A DNA stretch of 64,000 nucleotides from Olleya namhaensis. Its GTDB lineage: Bacteria; Bacteroidota; Bacteroidia; Flavobacteriales; Flavobacteriaceae. The translations under genes and the position numbers were made by a program. Positions 35,730 through 45,925 of the stretch are shown piece by piece (within the stretch, counting starts at the first letter, position 1; each line of letters starts with the position of its first letter). The notes beneath the pieces were generated by a model. That model was not told where the DNA came from and did not search any database. It was given only the letters and a program-made list of their open reading frames with translations. The DNA is taken from assembly GCF_900114005.1 (NCBI RefSeq), contig NZ_FORM01000002.1, forward strand, positions 372,001-436,000, given 5' to 3'.

Positions 35730-36689
35730 ATGAGCGAAGTAAAAATTTCAGCAGCACAAGTAAACGAACTAAGAAAAGCTACTGGAGCAGGAATGATGGA
35801 CTGCAAAAAAGCATTAGTTGAAGCAGGTGGTGATTTTGACAAAGCAATTGACGTTTTACGTAAAAAAGGTCAAAAAGTAGCAGAAAAAAGAGCTGACAGA
35901 GATTCTTCTGAAGGTGCTGCTGCAGTAAGAATTAACGCTGACAACACTGTAGGTGTTGCAATCGTATTAGGATGTGAAACTGATTTTGTTGGTAAAAATG
36001 AATCATTTTTAGCATTAGCAGGTCAATTCGCAGACATCGCACTTAACTTTGATAACAAAGAAGACTTCTTAGCTGCAGACTTTGGAGGTATGACAGTTGC
36101 AGAAAAATTAGTTGAACAAACTGGTGTAGTAGGTGAAAAATTAGAAATCAACGCTTTTGAAAGATTAGAAGCTCCTTATGTTGGTTCTTACGTTCACATT
36201 AACAAAATTGGTGCTTTAGTTGGTTTATCTGAAAAAGAAGAAACTGTTGGTAAAGACGTAGCAATGCAAGTAGCTTCTATGGGAGCAACTTCATTATCAT
36301 ACAAAGATTTTGACCCTGCATTTGTTGCCTCAGAAACTGAAGCTAGAATTGCCGTAATTGAAAAAGATAACATCGAATTAGGACGTTTAGGAAAAACATT
36401 AAAAAATGTACCTCAGTACATTTCTATGTCTCAATTGACTCCTGAAGTTATTACTCAAGCTGAAGAAGCTGCTAAAGCAGAATTAAAAGCTGAAGGTAAG
36501 CCAGAACAAATTTGGGACAAAATTTTACCTGGTAAAATGGACCGTTTCATCTCTGACAACACAACTTTAGATCAAGAACAATGTTTATTAGATCAACGTT
36601 TTATTAAAGACGAAAAAGTAACTGTTGAAGCTTACGTAGCAACTAAAAATGTTACTGTAACAGATTTCAAACGTGTATCTTTAGGATAG
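35730..36689 (+). CDS. tsf: Elongation factor Ts
   Basis: 319-residue EF-Ts, the guanine nucleotide exchange factor for EF-Tu. The N-terminal UBA-like domain reads LRKATGAGMMDCKKALVEAGGD, followed by LRKKGQKVAEKRADRDSSEG and the TDFVGKNESF core motif that contacts EF-Tu. It is longer than the 283-residue E. coli protein, with inserts in the core domain typical of Bacteroidota. It follows rpsB as usual. Confidence 0.97.
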   Translation: MSEVKISAAQVNELRKATGAGMMDCKKALVEAGGDFDKAIDVLRKKGQKVAEKRADRDSSEGAAAVRINADNTVGVAIVLGCETDFVGKNESFLALAGQFADIALNFDNKEDFLAADFGGMTVAEKLVEQTGVVGEKLEINAFERLEAPYVGSYVHINKIGALVGLSEKEETVGKDVAMQVASMGATSLSYKDFDPAFVASETEARIAVIEKDNIELGRLGKTLKNVPQYISMSQLTPEVITQAEEAAKAELKAEGKPEQIWDKILPGKMDRFISDNTTLDQEQCLLDQRFIKDEKVTVEAYVATKNVTVTDFKRVSLG

Positions 36690-36703
36690 ACTAACTGTTT
36701 TTA

Positions 36704-36720
36704 TTTCCGCGTAAGCGAAA
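36704..36720 (+). repeat. Mini-hairpin repeat copy 7 (GTAA loop)
   Basis: TTTCCGCGTAAGCGAAA lies 15 bp after the tsf stop codon. Confidence 0.7.
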
Positions 36721-36746
36721 AATTTAAAAATAATTATACATATTTA

Positions 36747-36786
36747 AAACCACTACTCTATTTTTAGAGTTAGTGGTTTTTTTTAT
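36747..36786 (+). terminator. Intrinsic terminator after tsf
   Basis: AAAACCACTA pairs with TTAGTGGTTTT around an inner CTCTA/TAGAG stem, followed by a run of T. It ends the rpsB-tsf unit. Confidence 0.85.
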
Positions 36787-36799
36787 GCATAAAAACACT

Positions 36800-36807
36800 T
36801 AGCTTTG
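36800..36807 (+). promoter_or_regulatory. Candidate -7 box for pyrH
   Basis: TAGCTTTG matches TAnnTTTG and lies about 110 bp before pyrH, just after the tsf terminator. No clean TTTG -33 element is seen because that region is the terminator T tract. The rest of the 228-bp gap shows nothing else clear. Confidence 0.4.
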
Positions 36808-36917
36808 CTAAACTTTCAGTACGACTTATAAAACTTCAATAATGCACTCTTCTTATAAACAAGAGAAGTACAAGCCGGAAGTAACACGTCACCAGCTAAA
36901 AACAATATAACACACAC

Positions 36918-37625
36918 ATGAAATATAAACGCATACTCCTAAAATTATCAGGTGAAGCCCTAATGGGAAACCGTCAATATGGTATAGATCCAGAACGCCT
37001 TTCTGAATATGCTCAAGAAATTAAAGCAGTTACAGAAAAAGGTGTTGAAGTAGCCATAGTTATTGGTGGCGGAAACATTTTTAGAGGTGTGGCTGGGGCT
37101 ATGAATGGAATGGATCGTGTACAAGGTGACCATATGGGAATGCTTGCAACCGTTATTAACGGTTTAGCTTTACAGCAAGCACTAGAAGATGCTGACATTA
37201 AAACTAGATTACAAACTGCCATTAAAATTAACGAAGTTGCAGAACCTTTTATCCGTAGAAAAGCAATGAGCCATTTACGTAAAGGACGTGTTGTTATTTT
37301 TGGAGGTGGAACAGGTAATCCTTATTTTACTACAGATTCTGCTGCGGTTTTAAGAGCTATTGAGATTGAAGCTGATGTTATTTTAAAAGGAACACGTGTA
37401 GACGGTATTTATAATACAGATCCAGAAAAAGATAGCGCAGCTATTAAATTTGATCACATCACTTTTGATGACGTTTTACGTAAAGGTCTAAAAGTAATGG
37501 ATACTACAGCATTTACATTAAGTCAAGAAAATGACCTTCCAATTATTGTATTTGATATGAATACAAAAGGGAATTTAATGAAAGTAGTGTCAGGAGAAAA
37601 AATAGGAACACAAGTAAGTTTATAA
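36918..37625 (+). CDS. pyrH: UMP kinase
   Basis: 235-residue hexameric bacterial UMP kinase (amino-acid-kinase fold) making UDP from UMP. Motifs: [53 protein letters not shown] and [15 protein letters not shown]. It is followed 69 bp later by frr, the usual pyrH-frr order. Confidence 0.96.
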   Translation: MKYKRILLKLSGEALMGNRQYGIDPERLSEYAQEIKAVTEKGVEVAIVIGGGNIFRGVAGAMNGMDRVQGDHMGMLATVINGLALQQALEDADIKTRLQTAIKINEVAEPFIRRKAMSHLRKGRVVIFGGGTGNPYFTTDSAAVLRAIEIEADVILKGTRVDGIYNTDPEKDSAAIKFDHITFDDVLRKGLKVMDTTAFTLSQENDLPIIVFDMNTKGNLMKVVSGEKIGTQVSL

Positions 37626-37694
37626 TTAGAATACTATATTACGTTTAAAATTGGCTCGCTTTTTGAAAGTCAATAAGTATTAAATCACATTACC

Positions 37695-38252
37695 ATGAAC
37701 GAAGACATTACATTTATAATAGACAGCACAAAAGAAGCAATGGAAAAAGCCATTAAGCATCTTGAAAAACAATTTGTAAACATTAGGGCTGGAAAAGCAA
37801 GTCCTGCCATGTTAGGAAGTGTTATGGTTGATTATTATGGGTCGCAGACACCATTAAGTCAAGTTGCCAACGTTAACACACCTGATGGTCGTACAATTAC
37901 AGTACAACCTTGGGAAAAAAACATGCTTCAAGCTATAGAAAAAGCAATTATGATTGCCAATCTTGGTTTTAACCCAATGAATAATGGTGATTTATTAATT
38001 ATTAGTGTACCACCATTAACTGAAGAGCGTAGACGTGAACTTGCCAAGCAAGCAAAAGTAGAATCTGAAGATGCTAAAGTTGGTATAAGAAGTGCACGTA
38101 AAGATGCAAACAACGATATTAAGAAAACGGAAGATGCTTCTGAAGATATTCAGAAAAACGCAGAAGCAGATGTACAAGCATTAACGGATAAATACGTTAA
38201 GAAAATTGAAGAACTGCTTTCTAGTAAAGAAACTGAGATCATGACAGTATAA
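37695..38252 (+). CDS. frr: Ribosome recycling factor
   Basis: 185-residue RRF, which splits post-termination ribosomes together with EF-G. It has the usual LEKQFVNIRAGKASPAML near the start, PWEKNMLQAIEKAI in the second domain, and the PPLTEERRRELAKQAK helix signature. A strong terminator follows immediately. Confidence 0.96.
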   Translation: MNEDITFIIDSTKEAMEKAIKHLEKQFVNIRAGKASPAMLGSVMVDYYGSQTPLSQVANVNTPDGRTITVQPWEKNMLQAIEKAIMIANLGFNPMNNGDLLIISVPPLTEERRRELAKQAKVESEDAKVGIRSARKDANNDIKKTEDASEDIQKNAEADVQALTDKYVKKIEELLSSKETEIMTV

Positions 38253-38256
38253 TCTT

Positions 38257-38284
38257 AAAAGCGACTAATTAGTCGCTTTTTTTA
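38257..38284 (+). terminator. Intrinsic terminator after frr
   Basis: AAAAGCGACT-AATT-AGTCGCTTTT perfect 10-bp stem with a T tract, directly after the frr stop. Confidence 0.9.
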
Positions 38285-38329
38285 TAACTTTTATTAAAAT
38301 TAAACGTTTTAGTATTTAAATTAATACTT

Positions 38330-39067
38330 ATGAAGTTTTTAAAATCTATTGCTTTCTTATTGGCATTTTTATGTTTTGGCTTACTACAAGCACAAGACTA
38401 TAAGTTTTTACCTTCAGACCAACGTCTTTTATCCGATGAGGAAGTAAAAACTATGGAGATAGCAATTACTCCAGATGTATTATTGTACAACGAAAAAGGT
38501 AAACTTTTACCAATGTCGCAAGTACAATTAATGACTAACTCTGACTACAAACCCTTATTTTACGTAGATCAAAACAAAGCCATAAAATCGATTGTATTTA
38601 AACGTGTTAAAGCGGCTAACAATGTTATAGCTAAAAATCCTGAAGCTAATTTTACTAAAGGCGAAAAAGCGTTAGACTTTATTACCACAGATTTAGACGG
38701 AAACACCATTAAATTATCTGAACTAAAGGGACATGTTGTGGTACTTAATTTTTGGTTTACTAAATGCGGACCTTGTGTTAAAGAAATGCCAGAACTAAAC
38801 AAACTAACGGCTAACTTCAAGGATAAAAAAGTCAAGTTTTTGGCTATCACTTTTAATTCTAAAGATTTAGTAGAACAATTTTTAGAAAACTCAGATTTCA
38901 ACTTTACAATCGCACCTAATGCCAATGACGTTATTACCACGTATGGTGTTCAAAGCTATCCTACATCAATCGTTATTGATAAAGAAGGACATATTGTAGC
39001 TAAAGAAATAGGTTATAGAACCAATATAAAAACGGTACTTACCAAAGCAATAAATGCAGCACTATAA
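38330..39067 (+). CDS. TlpA-like periplasmic thiol-disulfide oxidoreductase
   Basis: 245-residue exported thioredoxin-fold protein. The signal peptide ends in LLQAQ. An N-terminal region of about 100 residues of unknown fold precedes the AhpC/TSA-thioredoxin domain, which opens with LDFITTDLDGNTIKLSELKG. The active site is WFTKCGPCVKEMPEL (CxxC). The cis-proline lies in VQSYPTSIVID. It probably reduces disulfides or acts as an antioxidant in the periplasm. It overlaps the next gene by 14 bp. Confidence 0.88.
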   Translation: MKFLKSIAFLLAFLCFGLLQAQDYKFLPSDQRLLSDEEVKTMEIAITPDVLLYNEKGKLLPMSQVQLMTNSDYKPLFYVDQNKAIKSIVFKRVKAANNVIAKNPEANFTKGEKALDFITTDLDGNTIKLSELKGHVVVLNFWFTKCGPCVKEMPELNKLTANFKDKKVKFLAITFNSKDLVEQFLENSDFNFTIAPNANDVITTYGVQSYPTSIVIDKEGHIVAKEIGYRTNIKTVLTKAINAAL

Positions 39068-40343
39068 ATTATTAAAGCTTAACTACTGTCTAGTTATATT
39101 AAGCTTTTTTAGTATAACTTCTAGTTACGCCCAGGATCCTGAGGGTAACAATTTAAAAGTAAGTGATTCTACAAAATCCGGAGAACTTTTAAAGCAAATT
39201 GGAAATGGTTTTTTTCCTACCAAAGTATGGAATTTTGATTTGCGTTACCTAATTAAATTTAACCAATACGAAGGATTTAGAACAGGTTTAGGCGGAATTA
39301 CAAACGATAAATTTTCAGAAAAATACAGAATTGATTCTTACTTAGTTTACGGATTTAAAGACGATAGTTTTAAATACAAAATAGGTGGTGGATTTAGAAT
39401 CAACAAAGACACCAAAACTTGGTTTAACATTTCTTATGTTGACGATTTAAAAGAAACAGGAAGTTCTGCCTTTATAACAGATACCCGATCGTTTTCTTTT
39501 TTCGAGCCGCGATTACTAAACATAGATTTATTTCATAAACATATCACTTCTTCTATATCTTTAGAACATGAGATAACCCCAGAACTTTATACAAAAACGG
39601 AATTAGCAATAAGCAACATAAGACCAACTTATGCTTATAACTATAATCTTAATGGACAAAAGTATAGCGGTTTTGAAACTACAACCGCAAAAATAGCATT
39701 GCAATGGGATCCATTTAATAATACCGAAAAAAATAAAGAAGGCGCTACTATAAAAAATGAAGGGTATCCAAAATTTACATTACAATACACCAAAAGTTTT
39801 AGAGATGTACTTAACGCGGACTTTAATTTTTCTAAGTTAGATTTTAGAACCATTCATAAAATAAAACACAACAAACACTCATACACCATAGGGACTTTAT
39901 CTGCCGGTATAGCACATGGAAACACGCCTTTAACGCATCTCTATCATGCCTACCCTAACAACATTACTAAAGAAACCATTTTGCAACGATTTTCTGTAGC
40001 CGGTATAAACAGTTTTGAAACCATGTATTTTAACGAGTTTTTCTCGGACAGATTCTCTACACTTGTTGTTAAACATTATGTAAAACCTTTTGCCATAGCT
40101 AAACACTTTAATCCACAACTAGTGTTAGTTACGCGTTACGCACTAGGTAACATGAATAATATATCTAGACATGAAAACGTAAATTTTGGTACGCTAGATC
40201 ATGGATACACAGAAAGTGGTTTTGAGATTAACAAATTGCTATTCGGTTTTGGACTAAGCGGGACTTACAGATATGGTGCTTATCACTTACCTAACGAAGA
40301 AGATAATATCGCAATAAAATTCACTTTTAATATTACATTATAA
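39054..40343 (+). CDS. Outer-membrane beta-barrel protein resembling the DUF5686 barrel region
   Basis: 429-residue exported protein with an N-terminal hydrophobic stretch ending in SSYAQ, then alternating beta strands. The YEGFRTGLGGITNDKFSEKY segment and following YGFKDDSFKYKIGG resemble the barrel start of DUF5686/CarboxypepD_reg-type proteins, but the N-terminal carboxypeptidase-like domain of those is absent. It may be a shortened relative. It overlaps the TlpA-like gene by 14 bp, so thiol-redox and barrel proteins are made together. Function unknown. Confidence 0.65.
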   Translation: MQHYKLLKLNYCLVILSFFSITSSYAQDPEGNNLKVSDSTKSGELLKQIGNGFFPTKVWNFDLRYLIKFNQYEGFRTGLGGITNDKFSEKYRIDSYLVYGFKDDSFKYKIGGGFRINKDTKTWFNISYVDDLKETGSSAFITDTRSFSFFEPRLLNIDLFHKHITSSISLEHEITPELYTKTELAISNIRPTYAYNYNLNGQKYSGFETTTAKIALQWDPFNNTEKNKEGATIKNEGYPKFTLQYTKSFRDVLNADFNFSKLDFRTIHKIKHNKHSYTIGTLSAGIAHGNTPLTHLYHAYPNNITKETILQRFSVAGINSFETMYFNEFFSDRFSTLVVKHYVKPFAIAKHFNPQLVLVTRYALGNMNNISRHENVNFGTLDHGYTESGFEINKLLFGFGLSGTYRYGAYHLPNEEDNIAIKFTFNITL

Positions 40344-40379
40344 AACTAAATTTGTCTTACTAAATACAATGGATTTATA

Positions 40380-40387
40380 TACCTTTG
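40380..40387 (+). promoter_or_regulatory. Candidate -7 box upstream of the MMPL transporter
   Basis: TACCTTTG matches TAnnTTTG 20 bp before the ATG. The nearest TTTG (40351) is 25 bp upstream of it, longer than ideal. Confidence 0.35.
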
Positions 40388-40406
40388 CTCCGTTTTTTAG
40401 AGCATT

Positions 40407-42818
40407 ATGTTTAAACTATTTTCAGCAAATTTCTGGGACGTTGTAGCAAGATTAATTTTGCGCAACAAAATAACTATTCTTCTTGGAGTAGTTGTCGTTA
40501 CTATACTTTTTAGTACACAATGGAAGTATATGCGTTTTACGTATAGTGAAGCCAACCTACTTCCTGACGACCATGAAGTAAATATAACTTACAACGACTT
40601 TTTAAAAGTCTTTGGAGAAGAAGGTAACCTGGTGGTCTTAGGTGTCAAGGACACGACACTATTTACCGTAGAAAAGTTAAATGCCTGGAATGCCCTTTCT
40701 GATAGTTTTAGAAACGCACCAGAAGTTGAAACAGTAGTTTCAATAAAAGACCTACAAAAATTAGTAAAAGATCAAGAACACGAAAAATTTACGCTAGAAC
40801 CGTTTATAAAAGATTCGGTTTCAACTATAGCAGAAATCGAAAAACTTCAAGATCAGCTATTTAACCAATATCCTTTTTACGATAACTTTTTATTTAATAA
40901 AGAAACCAAAACGGTTAGAACAGCCATATACTTAAAAAAAGATATAGTTAATACGCCTGCAAGAAAAGACTTTATAGTAGACAATCTAGTCAAAAAAATA
41001 GAGGCTTTTGAAAAAGCAGAAGGCTTAGATGTTAGAGTTTCTGGAATGCCTTATATTAGAACACTTAATGCTCAAAATATAGTAGATGAGATTAATCTAT
41101 TTGTTCTTGCTGCGTTATTAGTCACCTCATTAATTTTCTTTTTGTTTTTCAGATCATTTAGAGCCACACTAATATCATTAGTTGTTGTTTGCATTGGTGT
41201 AATGTGGACGTTAGGAATCCTAGGGATGCTTAGGTATGAAATCACAGTACTAACAGCCTTAATTCCGCCATTAATAATTGTTATCGGAATCCCAAATTGT
41301 ATATTCTTAATAAACAAATACCAACACGAGGTCAAGTCGCATGGTAATAAAGTAAAAAGTTTACAACGTGTTATTACCAAAGTTGGTAATGCCACATTAA
41401 TGACAAACGTAACTACTGCTTCTGGTTTTGCTACATTTATCTTAACGGAAAGCACATTACTTAAAGAGTTTGGTGTTGTTGCCTCACTAAGCATACTTGC
41501 TATTTTTGTATTGTGTCTTTTAATTATACCAATAATTTACACCTTTTTACCTTATCCTAAAGAGCGCCATTTAGAACATCTAAACAAGCGTTGGATTGGT
41601 GGTTTTGTAAACTGGACAGTACGTATGGTAAAAGACAAACGTATTACTATTTATATTACTTCTATTGTTTTACTAATTGTATGCTTGATTGGTATTTTTC
41701 AAATAAAAATATCTGGAAGTCTGATAGAAGACATGCCTAAAAAAGCAGAATTTTTTCAAGATATCAGATTTTTTGAAGAAGAATTTGATGGTATCATGCC
41801 TTTAGAAATAATGATTGACACCAAGCGTAAGCAAGGCGTTATGAAATTGGCTACCTTAAAACGAATGAATAAAATTGAAGAGTTTATAAACGAGACTCCT
41901 GAATTTTCTAAACCTATTTCAATTGTAGGATTAGTAAAATATTCTAAGCAAGCTTACTATAACGGTAATCCAAAATACTACCAATTACCAACTAGTATGG
42001 AAAATAACTTTATATTATCCTATGCTAAAAACTCGACTTCAAATGTCGATTTACTAAAAAACTTTGTTGATAGTACTGGACAATATGCGCGTATCACCAC
42101 CTTTATGAAAGATATTGGGACTGACAAAATGGAGCGTATTCAGGAAAATTTACAAGATAAAATTACTAATGTATTTCCCGAAGAACAGTACAATGTAACC
42201 ATGACTGGTAAAGCATTAGTTTTTCAAAAAGGAACAAAATATTTAGTAAAAAACCTAGCCATATCATTGTCTTTAGCTGTTATTTTAATTTCGCTATTTA
42301 TGGCATATATGTTTCGATCGTTTAGAATGATAGTTGTGTCATTAATTCCAAACTTATTACCGTTAGTCGTAACTGCTGGATTAATGGGTTACATTGGTGT
42401 GCCAATAAAACCTTCAACCATATTAGTCTTTAGTATTGCATTTGGAATATCTGTGGATGACACCATTCACTTTTTGGCAAAGTACAGACAAGAATTACAG
42501 GCCAATAATTGGAAAATAAAAAAATCTGTTTATGGCGCTTTACGCGAAACAGGTGTTAGTATGTTTTATACATCTATAGTATTGTTTTTCGGATTTTCTG
42601 TATTTATAATTTCAAGTTTTGGAGGTACAGTAGCATTGGGTGCATTAGTATCAGTAACACTATTATTTGCGATGTTATCTAACTTACTTTTATTACCATC
42701 GTTATTATTATCTTTAGAACGAAGCATTGCCAATAAACAAGTATTAAAAGAGCCAACAATTAATATTATACCACGAGACGATGATGATGAAAACACATCT
42801 GTTTCCGAAGAAAAATAA
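40407..42818 (+). CDS. RND/MMPL family efflux transporter
   Basis: 803-residue RND-superfamily permease of the hydrophobe/amphiphile MMPL type: two repeats, each with one N-terminal span, a large periplasmic loop and five clustered spans. Sterol-sensing-like helix motifs GIPNCIFLINKY in half one and AFGISVDDTIHFLAKYRQE in half two carry the polar residues used for proton relay (Asp-Asp in the second, replaced by Asn-Cys in the first). No membrane-fusion or outer-membrane partner is adjacent. Members export lipids, hopanoids or drugs; the cargo here is unknown. Confidence 0.88.
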   Translation: MFKLFSANFWDVVARLILRNKITILLGVVVVTILFSTQWKYMRFTYSEANLLPDDHEVNITYNDFLKVFGEEGNLVVLGVKDTTLFTVEKLNAWNALSDSFRNAPEVETVVSIKDLQKLVKDQEHEKFTLEPFIKDSVSTIAEIEKLQDQLFNQYPFYDNFLFNKETKTVRTAIYLKKDIVNTPARKDFIVDNLVKKIEAFEKAEGLDVRVSGMPYIRTLNAQNIVDEINLFVLAALLVTSLIFFLFFRSFRATLISLVVVCIGVMWTLGILGMLRYEITVLTALIPPLIIVIGIPNCIFLINKYQHEVKSHGNKVKSLQRVITKVGNATLMTNVTTASGFATFILTESTLLKEFGVVASLSILAIFVLCLLIIPIIYTFLPYPKERHLEHLNKRWIGGFVNWTVRMVKDKRITIYITSIVLLIVCLIGIFQIKISGSLIEDMPKKAEFFQDIRFFEEEFDGIMPLEIMIDTKRKQGVMKLATLKRMNKIEEFINETPEFSKPISIVGLVKYSKQAYYNGNPKYYQLPTSMENNFILSYAKNSTSNVDLLKNFVDSTGQYARITTFMKDIGTDKMERIQENLQDKITNVFPEEQYNVTMTGKALVFQKGTKYLVKNLAISLSLAVILISLFMAYMFRSFRMIVVSLIPNLLPLVVTAGLMGYIGVPIKPSTILVFSIAFGISVDDTIHFLAKYRQELQANNWKIKKSVYGALRETGVSMFYTSIVLFFGFSVFIISSFGGTVALGALVSVTLLFAMLSNLLLLPSLLLSLERSIANKQVLKEPTINIIPRDDDDENTSVSEEK

Positions 42819-42854
42819 AAGAGAACACTCTATTTTTAATTAAATTTTTTAAAA

Positions 42855-44285
42855 ATGAAATCATTTACAGTAGCAACTTTACTTAAAGAAACCAAATTAC
42901 AAGAAATACAAATAAAAGGTTGGGTTCGTACCTTTAGAGCTAATAGATTTATTGCTTTAAATGACGGTTCAACATTACATAATATCCAATGTGTAGTCGA
43001 TTTTGAAAACACAGACGAAGCACTATTAAAACGTATTACAACAGGTGCTGCAGTTTCCATAACAGGAGAACTTGTAGAAAGTCAAGGAAAAGGACAATCT
43101 GTTGAAGTAACAGTAACTAAAATTGAAATTTTAGGAGATTCTGATCCAGAAACCTATCCAATTCAACCTAAAAAACACAGTTTTGAGTTTTTAAGAGAAA
43201 ATGCACATTTACGTACGCGTACTAGTACGTTTAGTGCAGTTATGCGTTTACGATCTGCATTATCTTTTGCGGTACATAAATACTTTAACGACAATGGGTT
43301 TTACTACATGCACACGCCAATAATAACAGGTAGTGATGCAGAAGGAGCAGGAGAAATGTTTAGAGTAAGTACTTTAGATCAAAAAAATCCACCATTAACA
43401 GAAGATGGTAGCGTAGACCAAACTAAAAACTTTTTTGGAAAAGACACAAACCTTACTGTTTCTGGTCAATTAGAAGCAGAAACATACGCCATGTCTTTAG
43501 GTAAAGTATATACTTTTGGACCAACATTTAGAGCAGAAAACTCAAACACATCACGTCATTTATCAGAATTTTGGATGATTGAACCTGAGGTTGCTTTTAT
43601 GGACTTAGCGGGTAATATGGATTTAGCTGAAGACTTTATGAAATCGGTTATTTCTTATGTATTAGAACATAATGCAGACGATTTAGAGTTTTTAGACAAG
43701 CGTCTTTTAGATGAAGAAAAAACGAAGCCTCAAGCAGAGCGTAGCGAATTATCTTTAATCGAGAAATTAAAGTTTGTAACAGAAAACAATTTCAAACGCG
43801 TTAGTTATACTGAAGCTATTGATATTTTAAGAAACTCTAAGCCTAACAAGAAGAAAAAATTCAATTATATTATTGAAGAATGGGGTGCAGATTTACAATC
43901 AGAACACGAACGCTTTTTAGTAGAAAAGCATTTTAAATGTCCTGTAATATTATTTGATTACCCAGCAAATATCAAAGCTTTTTACATGCGTTTAAACGAA
44001 GATGGAAAAACGGTAAGAGCTATGGATATTTTATTTCCAGGTATTGGAGAAATAGTAGGAGGATCGCAACGTGAAGAACGTCTTGACGTTTTAAAAGAAA
44101 AAATGGCTGTACTAGATATTCCTGAAGAAGAATTATGGTGGTACTTAGATTTACGTAAATACGGAACTGCAGTACACTCTGGTTTTGGTTTAGGTTTTGA
44201 ACGTTTAGTAATGTTTGCAACAGGAATGGGAAACATCAGAGATGTAATACCTTACCCTAGAACACCTCAAAATGCTGAGTTTTAA
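42855..44285 (+). CDS. asnS: Asparaginyl-tRNA synthetase
   Basis: 476-residue class IIb aminoacyl-tRNA synthetase. The OB-fold anticodon-binding domain reads IQIKGWVRTFRANRFIALNDGS; motif 2 is in FGPTFRAENSNTSRHLSEFWMIEPE, and motif 3 is GFGLGFERLVMFATG. The asparagine rather than aspartate type is supported by the insert after TGSDAEGAGEMF. Two tandem hairpins follow it. Confidence 0.96.
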   Translation: MKSFTVATLLKETKLQEIQIKGWVRTFRANRFIALNDGSTLHNIQCVVDFENTDEALLKRITTGAAVSITGELVESQGKGQSVEVTVTKIEILGDSDPETYPIQPKKHSFEFLRENAHLRTRTSTFSAVMRLRSALSFAVHKYFNDNGFYYMHTPIITGSDAEGAGEMFRVSTLDQKNPPLTEDGSVDQTKNFFGKDTNLTVSGQLEAETYAMSLGKVYTFGPTFRAENSNTSRHLSEFWMIEPEVAFMDLAGNMDLAEDFMKSVISYVLEHNADDLEFLDKRLLDEEKTKPQAERSELSLIEKLKFVTENNFKRVSYTEAIDILRNSKPNKKKKFNYIIEEWGADLQSEHERFLVEKHFKCPVILFDYPANIKAFYMRLNEDGKTVRAMDILFPGIGEIVGGSQREERLDVLKEKMAVLDIPEEELWWYLDLRKYGTAVHSGFGLGFERLVMFATGMGNIRDVIPYPRTPQNAEF

Positions 44286-44291
44286 ACTAGC

Positions 44292-44388
44292 TTAGATAAA
44301 CTATGAAACAAAACCGTTTATCTAATTAATAAAATTATATATTAAAACAATCTACTAAAATCAAAAATGTAGATTGTTTTTTTTATTT
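44292..44388 (+). terminator. Tandem hairpins after asnS, the second an intrinsic terminator
   Basis: First stem TTAGATAAAC/GTTTATCTAA (44292-44301, 44316-44325) is perfect. The second, AAAACAATCTAC/GTAGATTGTTTT (44344-44355, 44369-44380), is a perfect 12-bp stem with an eight-T tail and is a clear terminator. Confidence 0.85.
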
Positions 44389-44411
44389 TTATCCTAATTC
44401 TAAAACAAATC

Positions 44412-45872
44412 ATGCTTAAACAATATTTACAGTTCAAATTATCGCAAAAGTTGTCGCCACAACAAATTCAATTAATGAAATTGATACAGTTGCCAACGCA
44501 AGCATTTGAACAACGTTTAAAGCAAGAGTTAGAAGAAAACCCTGCATTAGATACTGGGAAGGAAGAAAATGTTGACGAGTTTGATAACGATCTGGATAAT
44601 ACTCAAGATGACTTTGATGATAACGAAACAATAGATGCTGGAGATATTAATGTAGATGATTATTTAAGCGATGACGAAATACCAGATTACCGCACAAGCG
44701 TAAACAATTACAGCGCGGATGATGAAGAAAAAAGTGTCCCTTATGCTGCCGGAACATCTTTTACGCAACATTTAGTAAACCAATTAAATACGTACCGCTT
44801 GTCTGATGACGAACGTGATATTGCCGAGTTTTTAGTAGGTAGTGTTGATGAGAGCGGATATATCCGTCGTGTATTAAGTGATATTGTAGACGACTTAGCA
44901 TTTACGCAAAGTGTGTATACAGATGAAGAAAAAGTTGGCAAAGTCTTAAAAATAGTACATCAATTAGATCCCGCTGGTGTTGGTGCAAGAAACCTTCAAG
45001 AATGTCTAAGTATACAATTACATAGAAAAGAGAAACAACCAGATGTACAATTAGCCACAGACATTATAGATAATGCATTTGATCAGTTTACAAAAAAGCA
45101 TTACAAAAAATTAATGCAGAAATTTGATATTACTGAAATTCAATTAAAAGATGCCATTCACGAAATTGAACGTCTAAATCCAAAACCAGGAGGATCATAC
45201 GCAGGTAACAATAGAATTGTAGAACACGTCGTACCTGATTTTGCAATAAAAATAGTAGATGGCCAATTAGAACTAACATTAAATGGTCGTAATGCACCAG
45301 AACTGCATGTATCTAGAGAGTATAATAACATGCTTAAAGGTTACAAAGAAAGTAAAGACAAATCTAAGTCGCAAAAAGATGCGGTTATGTTTATCAAACA
45401 AAAACTAGACGCAGCAAAATGGTTTATAGACGCTATTAAGCAGCGTCAACAGACTTTATTTGTTACTATGAGTTCTATTATGAATTACCAAAAAGAGTTC
45501 TTTCTAACCGGTGATGAGCGTAATTTAAGACCTATGATTCTTAAAGATATCGCTGACGAGATAGAAATGGATGTCTCTACAGTCTCGCGTGTTGCAAACA
45601 GTAAGTATGTTGACACACCATATGGTACAAAATTGATTAAAGAATTTTTCTCTGAATCAATGACTAATGATCAAGGAGAGGAAGTATCTACAAGAGAAAT
45701 CAAAAAAATATTAGAAACTGTTATTGAAGAAGAAAGCAAGAAAAAGCCTTTAACAGATGCTGCATTAGCAAAAATATTAAAAGAAAAAGGGTATCCTATT
45801 GCGCGCCGTACTGTTGCTAAATATAGAGAACAACTAGACATACCTGTTGCTAGATTACGTAAGAAAATCTAA
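44412..45872 (+). CDS. rpoN: RNA polymerase sigma-54 factor
   Basis: 486-residue sigma-54. Region I is the Gln/Leu-rich N-terminus (LSQKLSPQQIQLMKLIQLP) contacted by AAA+ activators, followed by a very acidic region II (residues about 50-100). The core-binding domain holds LDPAGVGARNLQECL and LNPKPGG, the HTH is in MDVSTVSRVANSKY, and the RpoN box is ARRTVAKYRE near the C-terminus. No sigma-54 activator is adjacent in the window. Confidence 0.95.
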   Translation: MLKQYLQFKLSQKLSPQQIQLMKLIQLPTQAFEQRLKQELEENPALDTGKEENVDEFDNDLDNTQDDFDDNETIDAGDINVDDYLSDDEIPDYRTSVNNYSADDEEKSVPYAAGTSFTQHLVNQLNTYRLSDDERDIAEFLVGSVDESGYIRRVLSDIVDDLAFTQSVYTDEEKVGKVLKIVHQLDPAGVGARNLQECLSIQLHRKEKQPDVQLATDIIDNAFDQFTKKHYKKLMQKFDITEIQLKDAIHEIERLNPKPGGSYAGNNRIVEHVVPDFAIKIVDGQLELTLNGRNAPELHVSREYNNMLKGYKESKDKSKSQKDAVMFIKQKLDAAKWFIDAIKQRQQTLFVTMSSIMNYQKEFFLTGDERNLRPMILKDIADEIEMDVSTVSRVANSKYVDTPYGTKLIKEFFSESMTNDQGEEVSTREIKKILETVIEEESKKKPLTDAALAKILKEKGYPIARRTVAKYREQLDIPVARLRKKI

Positions 45873-45925
45873 TGTTATCAATTACTAAACATTAACACTT
45901 ACAAACAGCTCAATACCTATTTAAA

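Noticed and set aside
42536-42556. Mini-hairpin copy in the MMPL gene (GCGCTTTACGCGAAA)
   Set aside because: Encodes the conserved YGALRETG motif and does not keep the repeat's arm spacing.
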